The notes: generated by a model not told the origin, from the sequence alone. 64,000 bases of DNA from Bacillota bacterium (GCA_023436305.1 JAEZJQ010000029.1:23910-87909); one strand, 5' to 3'; shown: positions 27,301 through 37,667, numbered from the stretch's first letter. Translations and numbers: made by a program.

Positions 27301-30300
27301 ACCATATATAGAGTAGCCCCGTTTAGCGCGGCGATCCGATTGGTTTGCCCGGTTAACTCCGGACCTATTTCAAATTCCACTCGGTCCCCTTCAAAACTTT
27401 GGATCGCAGGCCTAGGATAGTCTAGCGGTAAATTAAGCTGGGGAAGCTCCCCGGAGAAGGTTTGAAGCCAGTATTCTTCTTGATTTTTTATTTTGGGGCT
27501 GCGAAAAACCTCATTTTGCCATGCGGCAAAGTCCTTATAATGAATCTGCGGGTTTGGCAAGTTTTTTCCTTCATATAAGTCAATAAACTCGTTCATGAGA
27601 ATTCCCACGGAGAAACCATCGGAAACAATATGATGCAAATCATAGATTAGCACATACCTGGTATCCGATATTTTAAAGAGCCCCACCCGAAGTAACGGCG
27701 CCCTGTTCAAATCAAAGGGACGGACGAAATCATCAATGATTTCCCGGATTTGGCTTTCATCCGTTTCCTGATAACTCACGGAAAATTCCACCGCGGGGTG
27801 AATCCGCTGTACCGGCTCTCCGTTCACTGTTTCAAATGTGGTCCGCAGGCATTCCTGCCGCCTAATCAGCTCTTGAAATGCTTCTTCAAGCCTTTGCCGG
27901 TCCAGTTTCCCCTCCACCAGCAAAACGAATGGCGTATTGTAACTGAGATTCGCACCTTCGATTTGATGGAGAATAAACATACGCTTTTGAGCTGATGACA
28001 TCGGGTAAAATTCTTGGTGCGGCAGGGGTTGAATGGCCAAGTCCGCCGGATCCTTTGAACCTGATGTCCCGGGGTGTTTAAATCCGCCTTTCTCATCAAT
28101 ATATTTGGACAACTCCACGATGGAAGAATAGGTGAAAATATCGGAGATGTTAATGACTTCCGGATACTCAAAGTCAATGGCATTGAATAGTTGGCCGGCC
28201 AAAATCGAGTCGCCGCCCATATCATAAAAGTTTTGATGAACATCAATTTCCGCTAGGCCCAAAACCCGGGCCCAAATCTGGGCCATGATATAAACTGTCT
28301 GCCCCTCATCCTGGCTGTTAATCCCGATTAATTTTGCTTTTGGAAAATTTTTGCTAGCAGAATCCGCTTGACCGCCGGCAACTTGAGTTTTTTGGCGCTT
28401 AATGGCCGCGCTGATTCGTTCCGATAGTTGAAATGGTAAATCGGTATTTACTGCGGTAATCATTGAATAATTCAATTCACCGAAGATGATCCGCGAACTA
28501 CACCCTCTGTCCCGTGAGCTAACGTACGCGAGGATCTCCTCAAAGATATCCAATGCATTGTTGCGGGGCACCGGTTTAAAAATCAGCTTTTGGCCGGTTA
28601 CTCCATAATCAGCGGCCATTCCCGTCTCTTCCCATAACGGCCAATTGATGCTGATCGTTTTTTTCCCTTGTTTGTTCCGGTATGCCGCATAGGCATCAAG
28701 ATATGAATTGGCAGCGTTATAGTCACTTTGTCCAGGTCCGCCGGTAATTGTGACAATCGAGGAGAACATGATGAAGAAATCCAAATCATCGGTCCCAGTC
28801 AGCTTGTCAAGCAGCCAGGTTCCCTGAATCTTGGGAGTAACCACATTTTTAAAAGTTTGGATATCCTTTTTAATCATAAAACCGGCTCCGGCAATCCCTG
28901 CCGCGTGAATAACGCCGTTAATCCTGCCGTATTTACTCCGCAACCCATCCAGTACCGGCTTTAAACTACTTTCACTGGAGACATCCGCGCTAAAAATCAA
29001 CACTTCCGAGCCGGCCTGTTCCATTTCCCGGATCGCCGCAATTTTGGCCTGGAGCTTTTGATCTTCATTTCGTGTTAATATCTCATCCCAGGATTCGCGG
29101 CCGGGCATGGCGGTCCGGTTGATTAAAGCCAAGGTAATCTTCGCTTTTCCGGTCATGTACTTTCCAATTTCCATCCCTACACCACCAGTCCCACCGGTGA
29201 TGATATAAACACCGCCCGCACGCATGCTCGCGCTGTCTTTGATTACTTGGCCCGGTTCCTTTTGGAGTTCCACGGTTTGGAGTTCCTCAATGTACCTTTG
29301 ATTGTGGCGATAAGCCACCTGGTAGACGGAACCCGGCGACAGGATTTCTAATATAATGTTATCGGGCGTTGTATGGTGATCAATATCAATGACGCGGCAT
29401 CTTAATTTGTCATTCTCGGAAAACACCGTTTTACCCAGCCCGAAAAGCGCGGCGGGAGCAGGATTGATGCTGTCTTCAGTTTTGGTTACTTCATTGACAT
29501 TGTCGGCAATTAAGACCAGATCGATTCCATCACGGCAATTGTAACCGGCCAATGCCCGGGATAGATAAAACAGGCTATAAAGCCCCTTGGACTGTTTTTC
29601 TTCCAATTCCGTCAAACTTTCCGGCCGGCCGGTCTCTTTAACAATGGACATCAAATGGATGATTTGAGAGATTCTTTGGTCCTTTAGTGCATCCACTAAT
29701 CTTCGATAGCCGGATTCCTCACCGGTTATCCGGAATTTACGGTCCGTGATTTGTTCGTAACCGGAACCGGGTTCAACCTCGATCAGATCTCTCCCTTCCC
29801 TTTTCAACCCTTCCATAATCCGGTCGGCGATTCCGGTTTCATCTTTAAAAATTAAAATACTTCCTTGATCAGTGGGTAAAGCGTCGGTCTTCAATTTTTC
29901 CGGTAACCATGTGAAACTGTAATATAAAATTTCAGCGGTGGCTTTTTTGATGTTAAGTTTCCGGTCTTTTACCTTCTTTAGCGAATAATCCTCAATTTCG
30001 ATAAAAACTTGTCCCGACTCATCCATTAAAGTAGCATCCAGGAGAATCGTTTCCAGGTTTCCGGTTCCCTGATCCTTACGCCTCATGTAACAATAAAAAC
30101 TGGCCGGCATCCGGCCGTAAACGGTCATTCGTTTGTACATAAGCGGCAGCCGCATTCCTTCAATGCTCTGACTGAACGCATCGGCGGCCTGGTCCATTAA
30201 GGCGGGATGGATCCCGTAATCATGAAGATCATCGACAAACTCGTCCGGTAGTTTGAATTGCAATAACGCCTGGCCATTTTTTCCCGCCCCGGAAATGATA

Positions 30301-32843
30301 TTCCGCCAGCGAGGGCCAATGATAATGTTCTCAGTCCCGGTGCTTTCGGGGAACTCAATCCGGTTACGCTCAACATCCAGTTTTTCTTTCAACTCCGCCA
30401 GATCATACCGGGCGATTTCTCCGGATCTTACCCGGTAAATCTTCCCCCGGGCATGAATGGTCCATTGTTTATCGCCCAAACTATTGGCCACCGGGGTGGC
30501 AACGACAAATTCAAGATATTCGGACTCCTTTTTGACAATGGTCTGGACTTCCTTTTTCTCACCGGGATCGACCACCAGGGGATTGACGAATAGAAAATCC
30601 CGGAGTTCAAAAGGGCTATTATCATAAAAGGCTTCGGCCGCCACTCTGGCCATCTCCAGATAGGTTGTACCGGGAGCGATATAATAATTTAAAACCCGGT
30701 GTTCGTTTAAAACCCATTGTTTATCTACCGTAAATTCGGTGGTGTAAATTTTTAGATCAAGGGAGTCAGCCAATAATGTATGCAATAATGGATGGATGGG
30801 TTTGGAACTCATTTGTATCCCACTGATCTCGGCGTTATTCGGGGGAGCCCAACATTTGATCCGTTCCAATGGGTATACGGGCAGGCTTATTTTCCGGAAA
30901 CCCTGATCTTGATACAATTCATCCCAGGCGATATCCGCACCTCGGATATACAACCGGCAAAGTCCGGCGGCGAACTCCGGATACTCCGCTGAAAAACGCA
31001 TATCACTTTCGGTTAGTATATACTCTTTCAATTTTTGACTCGCGGTGGTGTTCAGCCGCCTTCTTTCATTCTCCGTTATCTCATTTTCAGCGAGATCCGT
31101 TTTATGATCCGGGACAATCTTATACTCACCGTAAAAAATCCCCGGCTCCCGAATCTCTCCCGGCTCCGCCGCTTTGAGCCTGGTGATTTTTTGTTTTAAA
31201 TCTTCCAAATTGGCTACGATCAAAGCGAGTCTGTAATTATAATGTCCCCTGCCGGTATTGGCGGTATAGCAAATATTCCCCAAATCCGCTTCCGGGTTTT
31301 GTTCCAAAAATTCATCGTATCGTTTTACTAACTCTTGCAGGGTATTTTTATTCCGGGCCGATATTGTCAAAATTCCGGGCAGATTTTGGGGAAGGCTGGT
31401 TCCTCCGGCAAATGCGGGGGCCTCCTCCAATATAACATGGCAATTGGTGCCACTGAAACCGAAAGCGCTGACACCGGCCCGGCGGGGTAATCCATCCATG
31501 GAGTCCCACGGACGGGAACGGTCATTGACATATACCGGGCTATGTAAAAAGTTGATATAGGGATTCGGGGAATTAAAATTGATACTGGGCGGGATTTCTT
31601 TATTTTTTAAGGCCAATATCACCTTGATGGCCGATGCCAATCCGGAGGCCGCTACCAGGTGTCCTACATTGGTTTTGACGGATCCAATTCCACAAAATTG
31701 TTTTTTATTGGTAAATTCCTCGAATGCGGCGGTTATCCCTTTGATTTCGATGGGATCTCCCAGTTTGGTTCCAGTCCCATGAGTTTCAATGTATGATATG
31801 GTTTCCGGATCGATTTTGGCCTCTTTCCAAGCCTTGATGAGTAATTCTTTCTGGGCTTCGGCATTGGGCGCGGTAATACCGCTGGAAGCGCCATCATTGT
31901 TTATGGCGCCGCCTTTGATTACGGCATGAATATGATCACGATCGGCAATGGCCTTGTCCAACGGTTTCAAGATTAGCACTCCGGCCCCTTCACCCCATAC
32001 TGTGCCACTGGCATCCTTATCGAAGGTTCTCACGTGTTCATCGCTAGATTCCACCATTTCCATACTGCTGGGCACACCTTTTTTATCCGCAAGTATCGCT
32101 ACCTGTATACCCCCGGCGATTGCCAAATCACATTCCTTATTATTGATGGCCCGGCATGCCTCATACACGGCCACCAGTCCCGAGGAACAGGCTGTATCAA
32201 CCACCATGCTCGGGCCCCGGAAATTGAATATATATGAGATACGGCTGGCTAAAATACCGGCCCAATTACCAGTCAACTGCATCTCATTGGGTTCGGTCAC
32301 GTATTTGTACATTGTGGAATGGGTGTGATCCTTCCCCGCAAATACTCCGGCTTTCGAACCATATAATTTTTGGCCTCCATATCCGGCATCTTCCATGGCT
32401 TCATATACCGTCTCCAAAAATATGCGCTGTAACGGATCCATATACATTGCTTCCTTGGGGGATATCTTAAAAAAGGCGGCATCGAATTTATCGACCTCGT
32501 TTAAGTAACCTCCTTTTACAAAAATATTGTCTCCGTTCGTATTTTGCTCCGGCGAATTTTTGCTTAACAACCGGGCATAAAGCGACTTGGCACATAAGTC
32601 CTGCCAATCCTTCCCCCGGGCATCGGGAAAAACATCAATACAATTGATTCCATTGATTAAATTATACCAATATTGATTCAAATCCGCGGCTTTCGGAAAC
32701 TTTCCGGCCATTCCGATGACGGCAATCTCAAAGTTATTCCCCGCTGTTCTATCCTGAAGCTCCTTGAGCATAGTTATGGCGTCATCTTGGGATAGTTGTT
32801 TCGCGGCTACCAGATCATAAATTAATTTCGTAATGGTTTTCAT
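24318..32843 (-). CDS. Hybrid AT-less PKS-NRPS: KS-DH*-KR-ACP-C-A-T plus half-C tail
   Basis: This 2841-aa protein begins with a docking helix and KS (about 37-475; VDTACSSGL, THGTGTKLGDP, KTNVGHLV). There is no AT. The DH-like domain (about 682-962) has HRVLNYYIAP, in which the motif Gly is Asn, and DQAAD, so activity is doubtful. The KR (about 982-1458) has GGTGGVG near 1218 and the Ser/Tyr/Asn triad region MFSSIVTITGG...DYNAAN. An ACP (MGGDSILAG, near 1545) leads into C (about 1608-2030; HHIVSDG near 1737), A (about 2055-2538) and T (LGGNSLLVV near 2598). The A-domain pocket residues read approximately DILQMGMIWK, close to glycine codes. The last ~200 residues resemble the C-terminal lobe of a condensation domain without HHxxxDG. 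Its ATG overlaps the previous stop (ATGA). Confidence 0.9.
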   Translation of the reverse strand: MKTITKLIYDLVAAKQLSQDDAITMLKELQDRTAGNNFEIAVIGMAGKFPKAADLNQYWYNLINGINCIDVFPDARGKDWQDLCAKSLYARLLSKNSPEQNTNGDNIFVKGGYLNEVDKFDAAFFKISPKEAMYMDPLQRIFLETVYEAMEDAGYGGQKLYGSKAGVFAGKDHTHSTMYKYVTEPNEMQLTGNWAGILASRISYIFNFRGPSMVVDTACSSGLVAVYEACRAINNKECDLAIAGGIQVAILADKKGVPSSMEMVESSDEHVRTFDKDASGTVWGEGAGVLILKPLDKAIADRDHIHAVIKGGAINNDGASSGITAPNAEAQKELLIKAWKEAKIDPETISYIETHGTGTKLGDPIEIKGITAAFEEFTNKKQFCGIGSVKTNVGHLVAASGLASAIKVILALKNKEIPPSINFNSPNPYINFLHSPVYVNDRSRPWDSMDGLPRRAGVSAFGFSGTNCHVILEEAPAFAGGTSLPQNLPGILTISARNKNTLQELVKRYDEFLEQNPEADLGNICYTANTGRGHYNYRLALIVANLEDLKQKITRLKAAEPGEIREPGIFYGEYKIVPDHKTDLAENEITENERRRLNTTASQKLKEYILTESDMRFSAEYPEFAAGLCRLYIRGADIAWDELYQDQGFRKISLPVYPLERIKCWAPPNNAEISGIQMSSKPIHPLLHTLLADSLDLKIYTTEFTVDKQWVLNEHRVLNYYIAPGTTYLEMARVAAEAFYDNSPFELRDFLFVNPLVVDPGEKKEVQTIVKKESEYLEFVVATPVANSLGDKQWTIHARGKIYRVRSGEIARYDLAELKEKLDVERNRIEFPESTGTENIIIGPRWRNIISGAGKNGQALLQFKLPDEFVDDLHDYGIHPALMDQAADAFSQSIEGMRLPLMYKRMTVYGRMPASFYCYMRRKDQGTGNLETILLDATLMDESGQVFIEIEDYSLKKVKDRKLNIKKATAEILYYSFTWLPEKLKTDALPTDQGSILIFKDETGIADRIMEGLKREGRDLIEVEPGSGYEQITDRKFRITGEESGYRRLVDALKDQRISQIIHLMSIVKETGRPESLTELEEKQSKGLYSLFYLSRALAGYNCRDGIDLVLIADNVNEVTKTEDSINPAPAALFGLGKTVFSENDKLRCRVIDIDHHTTPDNIILEILSPGSVYQVAYRHNQRYIEELQTVELQKEPGQVIKDSASMRAGGVYIITGGTGGVGMEIGKYMTGKAKITLALINRTAMPGRESWDEILTRNEDQKLQAKIAAIREMEQAGSEVLIFSADVSSESSLKPVLDGLRSKYGRINGVIHAAGIAGAGFMIKKDIQTFKNVVTPKIQGTWLLDKLTGTDDLDFFIMFSSIVTITGGPGQSDYNAANSYLDAYAAYRNKQGKKTISINWPLWEETGMAADYGVTGQKLIFKPVPRNNALDIFEEILAYVSSRDRGCSSRIIFGELNYSMITAVNTDLPFQLSERISAAIKRQKTQVAGGQADSASKNFPKAKLIGINSQDEGQTVYIMAQIWARVLGLAEIDVHQNFYDMGGDSILAGQLFNAIDFEYPEVINISDIFTYSSIVELSKYIDEKGGFKHPGTSGSKDPADLAIQPLPHQEFYPMSSAQKRMFILHQIEGANLSYNTPFVLLVEGKLDRQRLEEAFQELIRRQECLRTTFETVNGEPVQRIHPAVEFSVSYQETDESQIREIIDDFVRPFDLNRAPLLRVGLFKISDTRYVLIYDLHHIVSDGFSVGILMNEFIDLYEGKNLPNPQIHYKDFAAWQNEVFRSPKIKNQEEYWLQTFSGELPQLNLPLDYPRPAIQSFEGDRVEFEIGPELTGQTNRIAALNGATLYMVLLAAYNVLLFKYTGQDDIIIGSPVAGRSHLGLEKIIGVFINTLAMRNYPAGNKNFSEFLAQVKENSLKAFDNQEYQFEVMIDKLNLRRDLSRNPIFDVMFVLQNMDIVARESMGLRFIPFPYTHKAAKFDLALEAIETEEQKILCNLEYCTKLFKQETIIRLTRHFINILTAVTANPSIQLKDLEILSREEKEQILKRFNDTRMEYRTEKLIHELFEEQAARTPEAIALQFKNETLTYRELNEQAGRLAGVLQGHGVKPNKPVAIMVNRSLEMITGIMAIMKAGGAYLPIDPEYPGERIKYMLEDSETEILLTRGELTAKVQFSGIMLDLNEPGVFRGNGAGLSKENTARDAAYIIYTSGSTGHPKGVIIEHQAVHNFIRGIMSRIDFAAGKTILALTTISFDIFGLETLLALAGGLKIVIASEKEQLDPKLLSEVIIQNRIDMLQITPSRLQLLLSDERYRPCFENLTEIMIGGEALPENLLDEVRKLTRAKIYNMYGPTETTIWSTVKDLTAETAVNIGTPIANTQIYIVDSNNHPQPVGVIGELCIAGDGLARGYWKRPELTAGKFVPNPFRPGERMYRTGDTARWLQNGNIEFLGRIDYQVKIRGYRIELGEIENRLLQHEAIQGAVVIDRADDNGLKSLHAYFVASRKLTAAELREYMEQCLPDYMIPASFSQLERIPQTPSGKIDRKALPKADRHSPDSGVEYVAPQTVIEKQLATVWQELLKTDRVGTRDNFFNLGGNSLLVVLMHNRLNGLYSGKVDVTDIFAYPTIARLAQFIETGQTAPMTQLEELPFPEEYFGTAGKESGALVFKFQIDGTRPAKLKNIADRIGVGIPEILLATYCYLLAEISEQPSVVVQTILADANHVFPLKIELSEITALLDLFQAVKQKFMNISKDAIYDIQQFNKTRVTKNKHSIIPFFANGYDLTRKPLAHYDLMWNVKSITGDEIRFTCHYNKQRLKQTQVEKLIRAYLKSIEIVIERLEGSDQV

Positions 32844-35800
32844 TCCTGATCGCCCCTTAGATTAATTAACCGGTCGGCTTCATCCGCCGTAATCTCGCCA
32901 TCGGCCAAACTGGATAAGATCCGGCGCAGCTCCTCTTCGCGGTTGATATTGGCCTTGGGTTTACTTTCCGGGTGTAACTTTCGTTCCAAATAGGCTGCCA
33001 TTTCGAAAACCGTCTGATAAGTGAAAATATCGGTGATATCGACGAGACCGGCGTATTCTTTTTCCATTTCCTTAAGCAAGCGTGTGGCCAGGATGGAATC
33101 TCCGCCCAATTGCGAGAAATTATCATGGATATTCACTTCATCCAATCCCAAAACCGTGGACCAGATTTGGGCCACATTCCGTTCAATCTCGTTGAACTCC
33201 GACAGTTCCTTTCCTTTTATTACAATCCCGGTCTCGCTGTTCCGTTTTTCAGTCCGGTGCGCGGCTACGGTTGTTTTGGCTCTTTTCTGAAGCAGCGCCA
33301 TCAACCCTGGCGAAATCGCCAACTGCAACTCCGCCTGATGAGCCGGGGACACATTTTCATCCAGTTCTCCAACAATCGCCCTGGCCAAATCCAGGTTGAG
33401 CAGTTTGTCAAAAGCTTTGATCGCCGCCATGGTCGGTAATGCCTTAAAAATTCCCGCCGTGTTATGAACACCATAATCCACGGCCATACCCGTCTCTTTC
33501 CAGGCCGGCCAGTTGATAGATAGTGTCTTGAAGCCTTTTTTATTCCGGTAAACCGCGAATGAATCCAGGAAAGCATTGGCAGCCGTATAATCCCCCTGGC
33601 CGGGCCCACCCAGAAATGCGTTTATGGATGAAAACAATACCATAAAATCCAAGGAGTCATTCTGAGTCAAGTGATCAAGTAACCAGGTTCCTTTGATCTT
33701 CGGATTAATTACCTGTTCGAAAAGATGAGGGTCCTTCCGGAAAATGAATCCGTCACCGGCCACACCGGCGCAATGAACAATACCTTTAATTCGCCCATAT
33801 TGGGTACGCAACGAGTTGAAAATCTCCCGGAGGGTACCGGCATCAGTAACATTCGCCTGATATACGAGCACTTCCGAACCATTGGCTTCCATCGCTTGAA
33901 TTGCCTCGATCTTCGAGCATAATTTCCGGTCATCGTTCCGGAGCAAAATCTCCGGCCAGGCTTCCCGTTTTGGAAATGGAGAACGATTCAGCAAACACAA
34001 ATTTACTTTATGCTTGGAAGCAAGGTACTTACCAATTTCGAGGCCTAAGCCGCCGGTTCCGCCGGTAATAACATATACGCCCCGGTCATCGATCTCCACC
34101 GCCCGGGGTTGGGACTGGCTGAGATTCAAGAGTTGAAATTCTTCAATATAGCGGTTACCATTCCGGTAAGCGACCCGGTATTCATCACCGGCGATGATCT
34201 CTTCCAAAAGAATGGCGGGACTTGTCTGATCGTCGATATCGATGCTCCGGCATTGGATATGCTCATGTTCCTGTCCGAACACTTTTCCCAGGCCAAAGTA
34301 AGCGGCATGAAGCGGATTTAAGCGGGTTTCATTCTTCGATACCGCGAAGGCGTAATCGGCAATCAGGATGAGCGAAATCGGCCCCCTCATTTTATTTTGA
34401 ATCAGCCCTTTGGTTAAATGAAACAGGCTTTCCAATCCTCTCTTTTGTTGCGCTTCGAATGAATCCCCGCTGTTGCCGGACGGTTCCCCGGATAACGCCG
34501 CCAAATGGATGATCCGGGATATTCCCCGCTCCCGGACAGCGCCGCATAATTGCTGGTAATCATCCGCAGTTGCGCCAACCGTAAATTGATTCGCCATCAC
34601 CTGCTGGTATTCCCGGCCTATGGTTACCTCAATCAATTCAATCCCGGAATTTTTCAACTCGCGGCAAATCGCGGCGCTTATGCCCTTTTCATCATGAAAA
34701 ATCATGGCCGGCCCGGATTGAAGTCCTTGTTTTTCCGTGGTTAACGGTTTGGTAATCCAGCCGATATCAAAACAAAGTTCCCGCCCGGCTGCCGGAAGCG
34801 CTGTAATGGTTTCCTCCGGCACTTTTTTAATGATATAATTTTCAGCTTCGGCAATGACCGCCCCCGAAGGATCCCACAATGTAATATCAAAGGAAATCGT
34901 TTCCTGGTTACCGGCGGTTTTAACATTTTTCCGCAGGTAACTATAAACTTTTCCGGAAATAGGCTTCAAGATTTTTAGACTCTGGTAGCCAAACGGTAGA
35001 TACAGTCCGCCACCCTCGCGAATACCGACATTTACTGCGCAGTCCATCACGGCGGGATGGAGCTTATAAGCGAGCAAATCCGGCGCAAATTCGGGTTTTA
35101 GTTCAAAATAGGCTAACGCGCTCTGATTGAGAAAAGAAATATTTTGAAGCGATTCCCATCTCGGTCCGGTCTCAATGGCTCCGCTAAAAGCGTCCGTCCC
35201 AACTACCCGGTTGCCTTCCGCTTTAAATTTCTCCAATATTTGGGTGAACTCCGCACCGGGATGAACCGGGGGATTGAAACCGTAAATCTTCCCCTCGGCA
35301 TGGGTTACCCAATTCATTCCATCGGCCGCGCGGCTAACCACTGTAAAACCGTGATGATCGCTTTCCCATCTGATCATGGTCTGAACATCCTTGATTTCAT
35401 CCTCTTGTACCGCCAAAGGAGTTATGAAAAAGACGTCTTTTAACTCCAAGGCCATTCCGGGATAATAGCGCTGCCCTATTTCTCTAGCCATTTCCAGATA
35501 AGTGGTCCCGGGAACGATACAGTTCCCGGCCACTTTATGCTCACTCAACACCCAATGCCGCCGGATGCTGAACCGGGTAAGATAAATATCGATCCCTACC
35601 GATTCGGCCAGACAACTATCCAATAAAGGATGAATTCCTTGGGAGGGGGCGGGATTCAGATTAGCACCGGATGCCGTCAGTTCGGGTTCACACCAATACC
35701 GTTTCCGCCGGAAAGGATAACCCGGCAAACTTATTTTTTGATATTTTTGACTGCGATACAATTCTTCCCATTGAATTTCCGCTCCACGCACATAAATTGC

Positions 35801-37633
35801 GGCGATCCGGTTTAATTGCCCCGATTTTTCCCTATCCGTGGCGGTAGCCAATTGTTTTAACAATTGGTCCGCTTCCCGGTTCAACGACTGTAATTGGTCT
35901 TCGTCGATTTCACCATCCATTAATTTCGCTTTCGGGACAACAACCAGCTTGAAATTATGGTAAAAAACGCCTTTTTCGGGATTGGCGGAAAGTGTTTGGC
36001 CCGCGGCACCGGTTATTTTCTCCAACAACTCCGCCTCACCGGTAAAGACAATTGCTAACCGATACTCGTAATGTCCTCGTCCCGTATTGGCGGTATAACA
36101 TAAATCGGGTAATCCGACCCCGATGTCATTGGTGATGATTTTTTGGTAACGCTGAACCAGTTCACGAAGTGAATCAGCATTTTTGGCCGATAACGCTAAA
36201 ATCTGCGCCCCCTCCTCTTGGGGCCGTGTTTCTTTTTCCGAAGGCTCCGGAGCTTCTTCCAGCACGATATGGCAATTGGTGCCGCTTAATCCAAATGCGC
36301 TCACCCCGCATCTTCTGGGGAACTCCTTGGCTTCCCAATCGCTCAGGCGATCATTGACATATACCGGGGATTCCGCAAAGTTAATTTTCCGGTTCGGGGT
36401 GACGAAATTCAATGTGGGAGGAATATGTTTGTTTTTCAAAGCCAGCACCGCTTTAATGAAAGCCGCGATTCCCGCCGCATGATCCAGATGACCCACATTG
36501 GTTTTCACCGAGGCTACGGCACAAAACTGTTTTTTATGGGTATAATGGCGAAATGCTTTTTGAATTCCACTAATCTCGATTGGGTCCCCAAGTTTGGTGC
36601 CGGTCCCATGAGCCTCAATATAGGAAATGGTTTCCGGATCAATATCCGCGTCCTTCCATGCTTCGATGATGACTTCCTCCTGGGCGGCCGAATTGGGCGC
36701 GGTGATCCCGATGGAATTACCGTCCTGATTGACTGCGCTCCCTTTAATTACCGCATAAATTTGATCACCATCCTGCATCGCCTGTTTTAACGGTTTTAAT
36801 AATACCGCGCCCGCCCCTTCGCCAACTCCCGTTCCGTCGGATGATTCATCAAAGGTTCTGGCCCGCCCGTCCAACGATAAAACTCGAATTCCGGCTTCAT
36901 TTACATTGGTTTTCAGATGGGCCAGGATGACTTTCACCCCTCCGGCAATCGCCAGTTCACATTCCCCATTGCGAATACTCCGGCAAGCCAGGTGGATCGC
37001 TGTCAGTGAAGAGGAGCAGGCAGTATTCACCAGCATGCTCGGACCCTTTAAATCCAAAAGATAAGCTATCCTGCTGGCGATAATCGATTGGATATTTCCG
37101 GGAACGGAGAATCCTATCTGGGAGGGGGCGGTTAAATTAATTAAATACCGGTAGTCATACCCGAAGTCACAACTATGCCCTACAAATACTCCGGTTTTGG
37201 TACCCGATAACCGGTTGCCACCGTAACCCGCATCTTCAAGCGCCGCCCATACCGTTTCGATAAAAATCCGCTGATTGGGGTCCATCAAATTGGCCTCGGC
37301 GGGGGAAATACCAAATAACTGGTGATCGAACTGATCGATTTCCTTAAAATACGCCCCCTCGCTGTATCGCGACTCCATGCTGGCCTGTTCGGCATTTCCC
37401 CAAAAATTAATCAACCGGTCACTGTCTACTCGCCGGGAAGCCGGAAATTCCCGGATAAAATCTCTCCCGGCCCGCAATTCTTCCCAATATTCCCTGATGT
37501 CGGACGCGTCGGCAAATCTCCCGGCCATTCCGATGACGGCGATCTCTTTGCCGAACATGTCTTCTACTTCAATCAACTGGCTGTTATCAGTAAATAATTG
37601 GCTTTTATCAATCCCTAATAACTTATGACTCAT
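32840..37633 (-). CDS. AT-less type I PKS: KS-DH-KR-ACP with docking ends
   Basis: The 1597-aa protein has a KS (about 35-465; VNTACSSSLTAIH, EAHGTGTKLGDP, KTNVGHLDHAAG). A linker without an AT domain follows, then DH (about 665-935) with an intact HKVAGNCIVP and DCAVN. KR (about 965-1415) has GGTGGLG near 1190 and FSSINAFLGGPGQGDYTAAN. ACP follows (LGGDSILATRLL, Ser near 1514), and a C-terminal docking segment ends LADGEITADEADRLINLRG. One round of extension followed by ketoreduction and dehydration is expected. I chose the ATG at 37633 (GGAGGGAG upstream) because the longer frame to 37720 would run into the upstream gene without a ribosome binding site. An acyltransferase must act in trans. 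Confidence 0.9.
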   Translation of the reverse strand: MSHKLLGIDKSQLFTDNSQLIEVEDMFGKEIAVIGMAGRFADASDIREYWEELRAGRDFIREFPASRRVDSDRLINFWGNAEQASMESRYSEGAYFKEIDQFDHQLFGISPAEANLMDPNQRIFIETVWAALEDAGYGGNRLSGTKTGVFVGHSCDFGYDYRYLINLTAPSQIGFSVPGNIQSIIASRIAYLLDLKGPSMLVNTACSSSLTAIHLACRSIRNGECELAIAGGVKVILAHLKTNVNEAGIRVLSLDGRARTFDESSDGTGVGEGAGAVLLKPLKQAMQDGDQIYAVIKGSAVNQDGNSIGITAPNSAAQEEVIIEAWKDADIDPETISYIEAHGTGTKLGDPIEISGIQKAFRHYTHKKQFCAVASVKTNVGHLDHAAGIAAFIKAVLALKNKHIPPTLNFVTPNRKINFAESPVYVNDRLSDWEAKEFPRRCGVSAFGLSGTNCHIVLEEAPEPSEKETRPQEEGAQILALSAKNADSLRELVQRYQKIITNDIGVGLPDLCYTANTGRGHYEYRLAIVFTGEAELLEKITGAAGQTLSANPEKGVFYHNFKLVVVPKAKLMDGEIDEDQLQSLNREADQLLKQLATATDREKSGQLNRIAAIYVRGAEIQWEELYRSQKYQKISLPGYPFRRKRYWCEPELTASGANLNPAPSQGIHPLLDSCLAESVGIDIYLTRFSIRRHWVLSEHKVAGNCIVPGTTYLEMAREIGQRYYPGMALELKDVFFITPLAVQEDEIKDVQTMIRWESDHHGFTVVSRAADGMNWVTHAEGKIYGFNPPVHPGAEFTQILEKFKAEGNRVVGTDAFSGAIETGPRWESLQNISFLNQSALAYFELKPEFAPDLLAYKLHPAVMDCAVNVGIREGGGLYLPFGYQSLKILKPISGKVYSYLRKNVKTAGNQETISFDITLWDPSGAVIAEAENYIIKKVPEETITALPAAGRELCFDIGWITKPLTTEKQGLQSGPAMIFHDEKGISAAICRELKNSGIELIEVTIGREYQQVMANQFTVGATADDYQQLCGAVRERGISRIIHLAALSGEPSGNSGDSFEAQQKRGLESLFHLTKGLIQNKMRGPISLILIADYAFAVSKNETRLNPLHAAYFGLGKVFGQEHEHIQCRSIDIDDQTSPAILLEEIIAGDEYRVAYRNGNRYIEEFQLLNLSQSQPRAVEIDDRGVYVITGGTGGLGLEIGKYLASKHKVNLCLLNRSPFPKREAWPEILLRNDDRKLCSKIEAIQAMEANGSEVLVYQANVTDAGTLREIFNSLRTQYGRIKGIVHCAGVAGDGFIFRKDPHLFEQVINPKIKGTWLLDHLTQNDSLDFMVLFSSINAFLGGPGQGDYTAANAFLDSFAVYRNKKGFKTLSINWPAWKETGMAVDYGVHNTAGIFKALPTMAAIKAFDKLLNLDLARAIVGELDENVSPAHQAELQLAISPGLMALLQKRAKTTVAAHRTEKRNSETGIVIKGKELSEFNEIERNVAQIWSTVLGLDEVNIHDNFSQLGGDSILATRLLKEMEKEYAGLVDITDIFTYQTVFEMAAYLERKLHPESKPKANINREEELRRILSSLADGEITADEADRLINLRGDQE

Positions 37634-37667
37634 GATTTTTTTGAGTCTCCCTCCATTGATAGTTATT

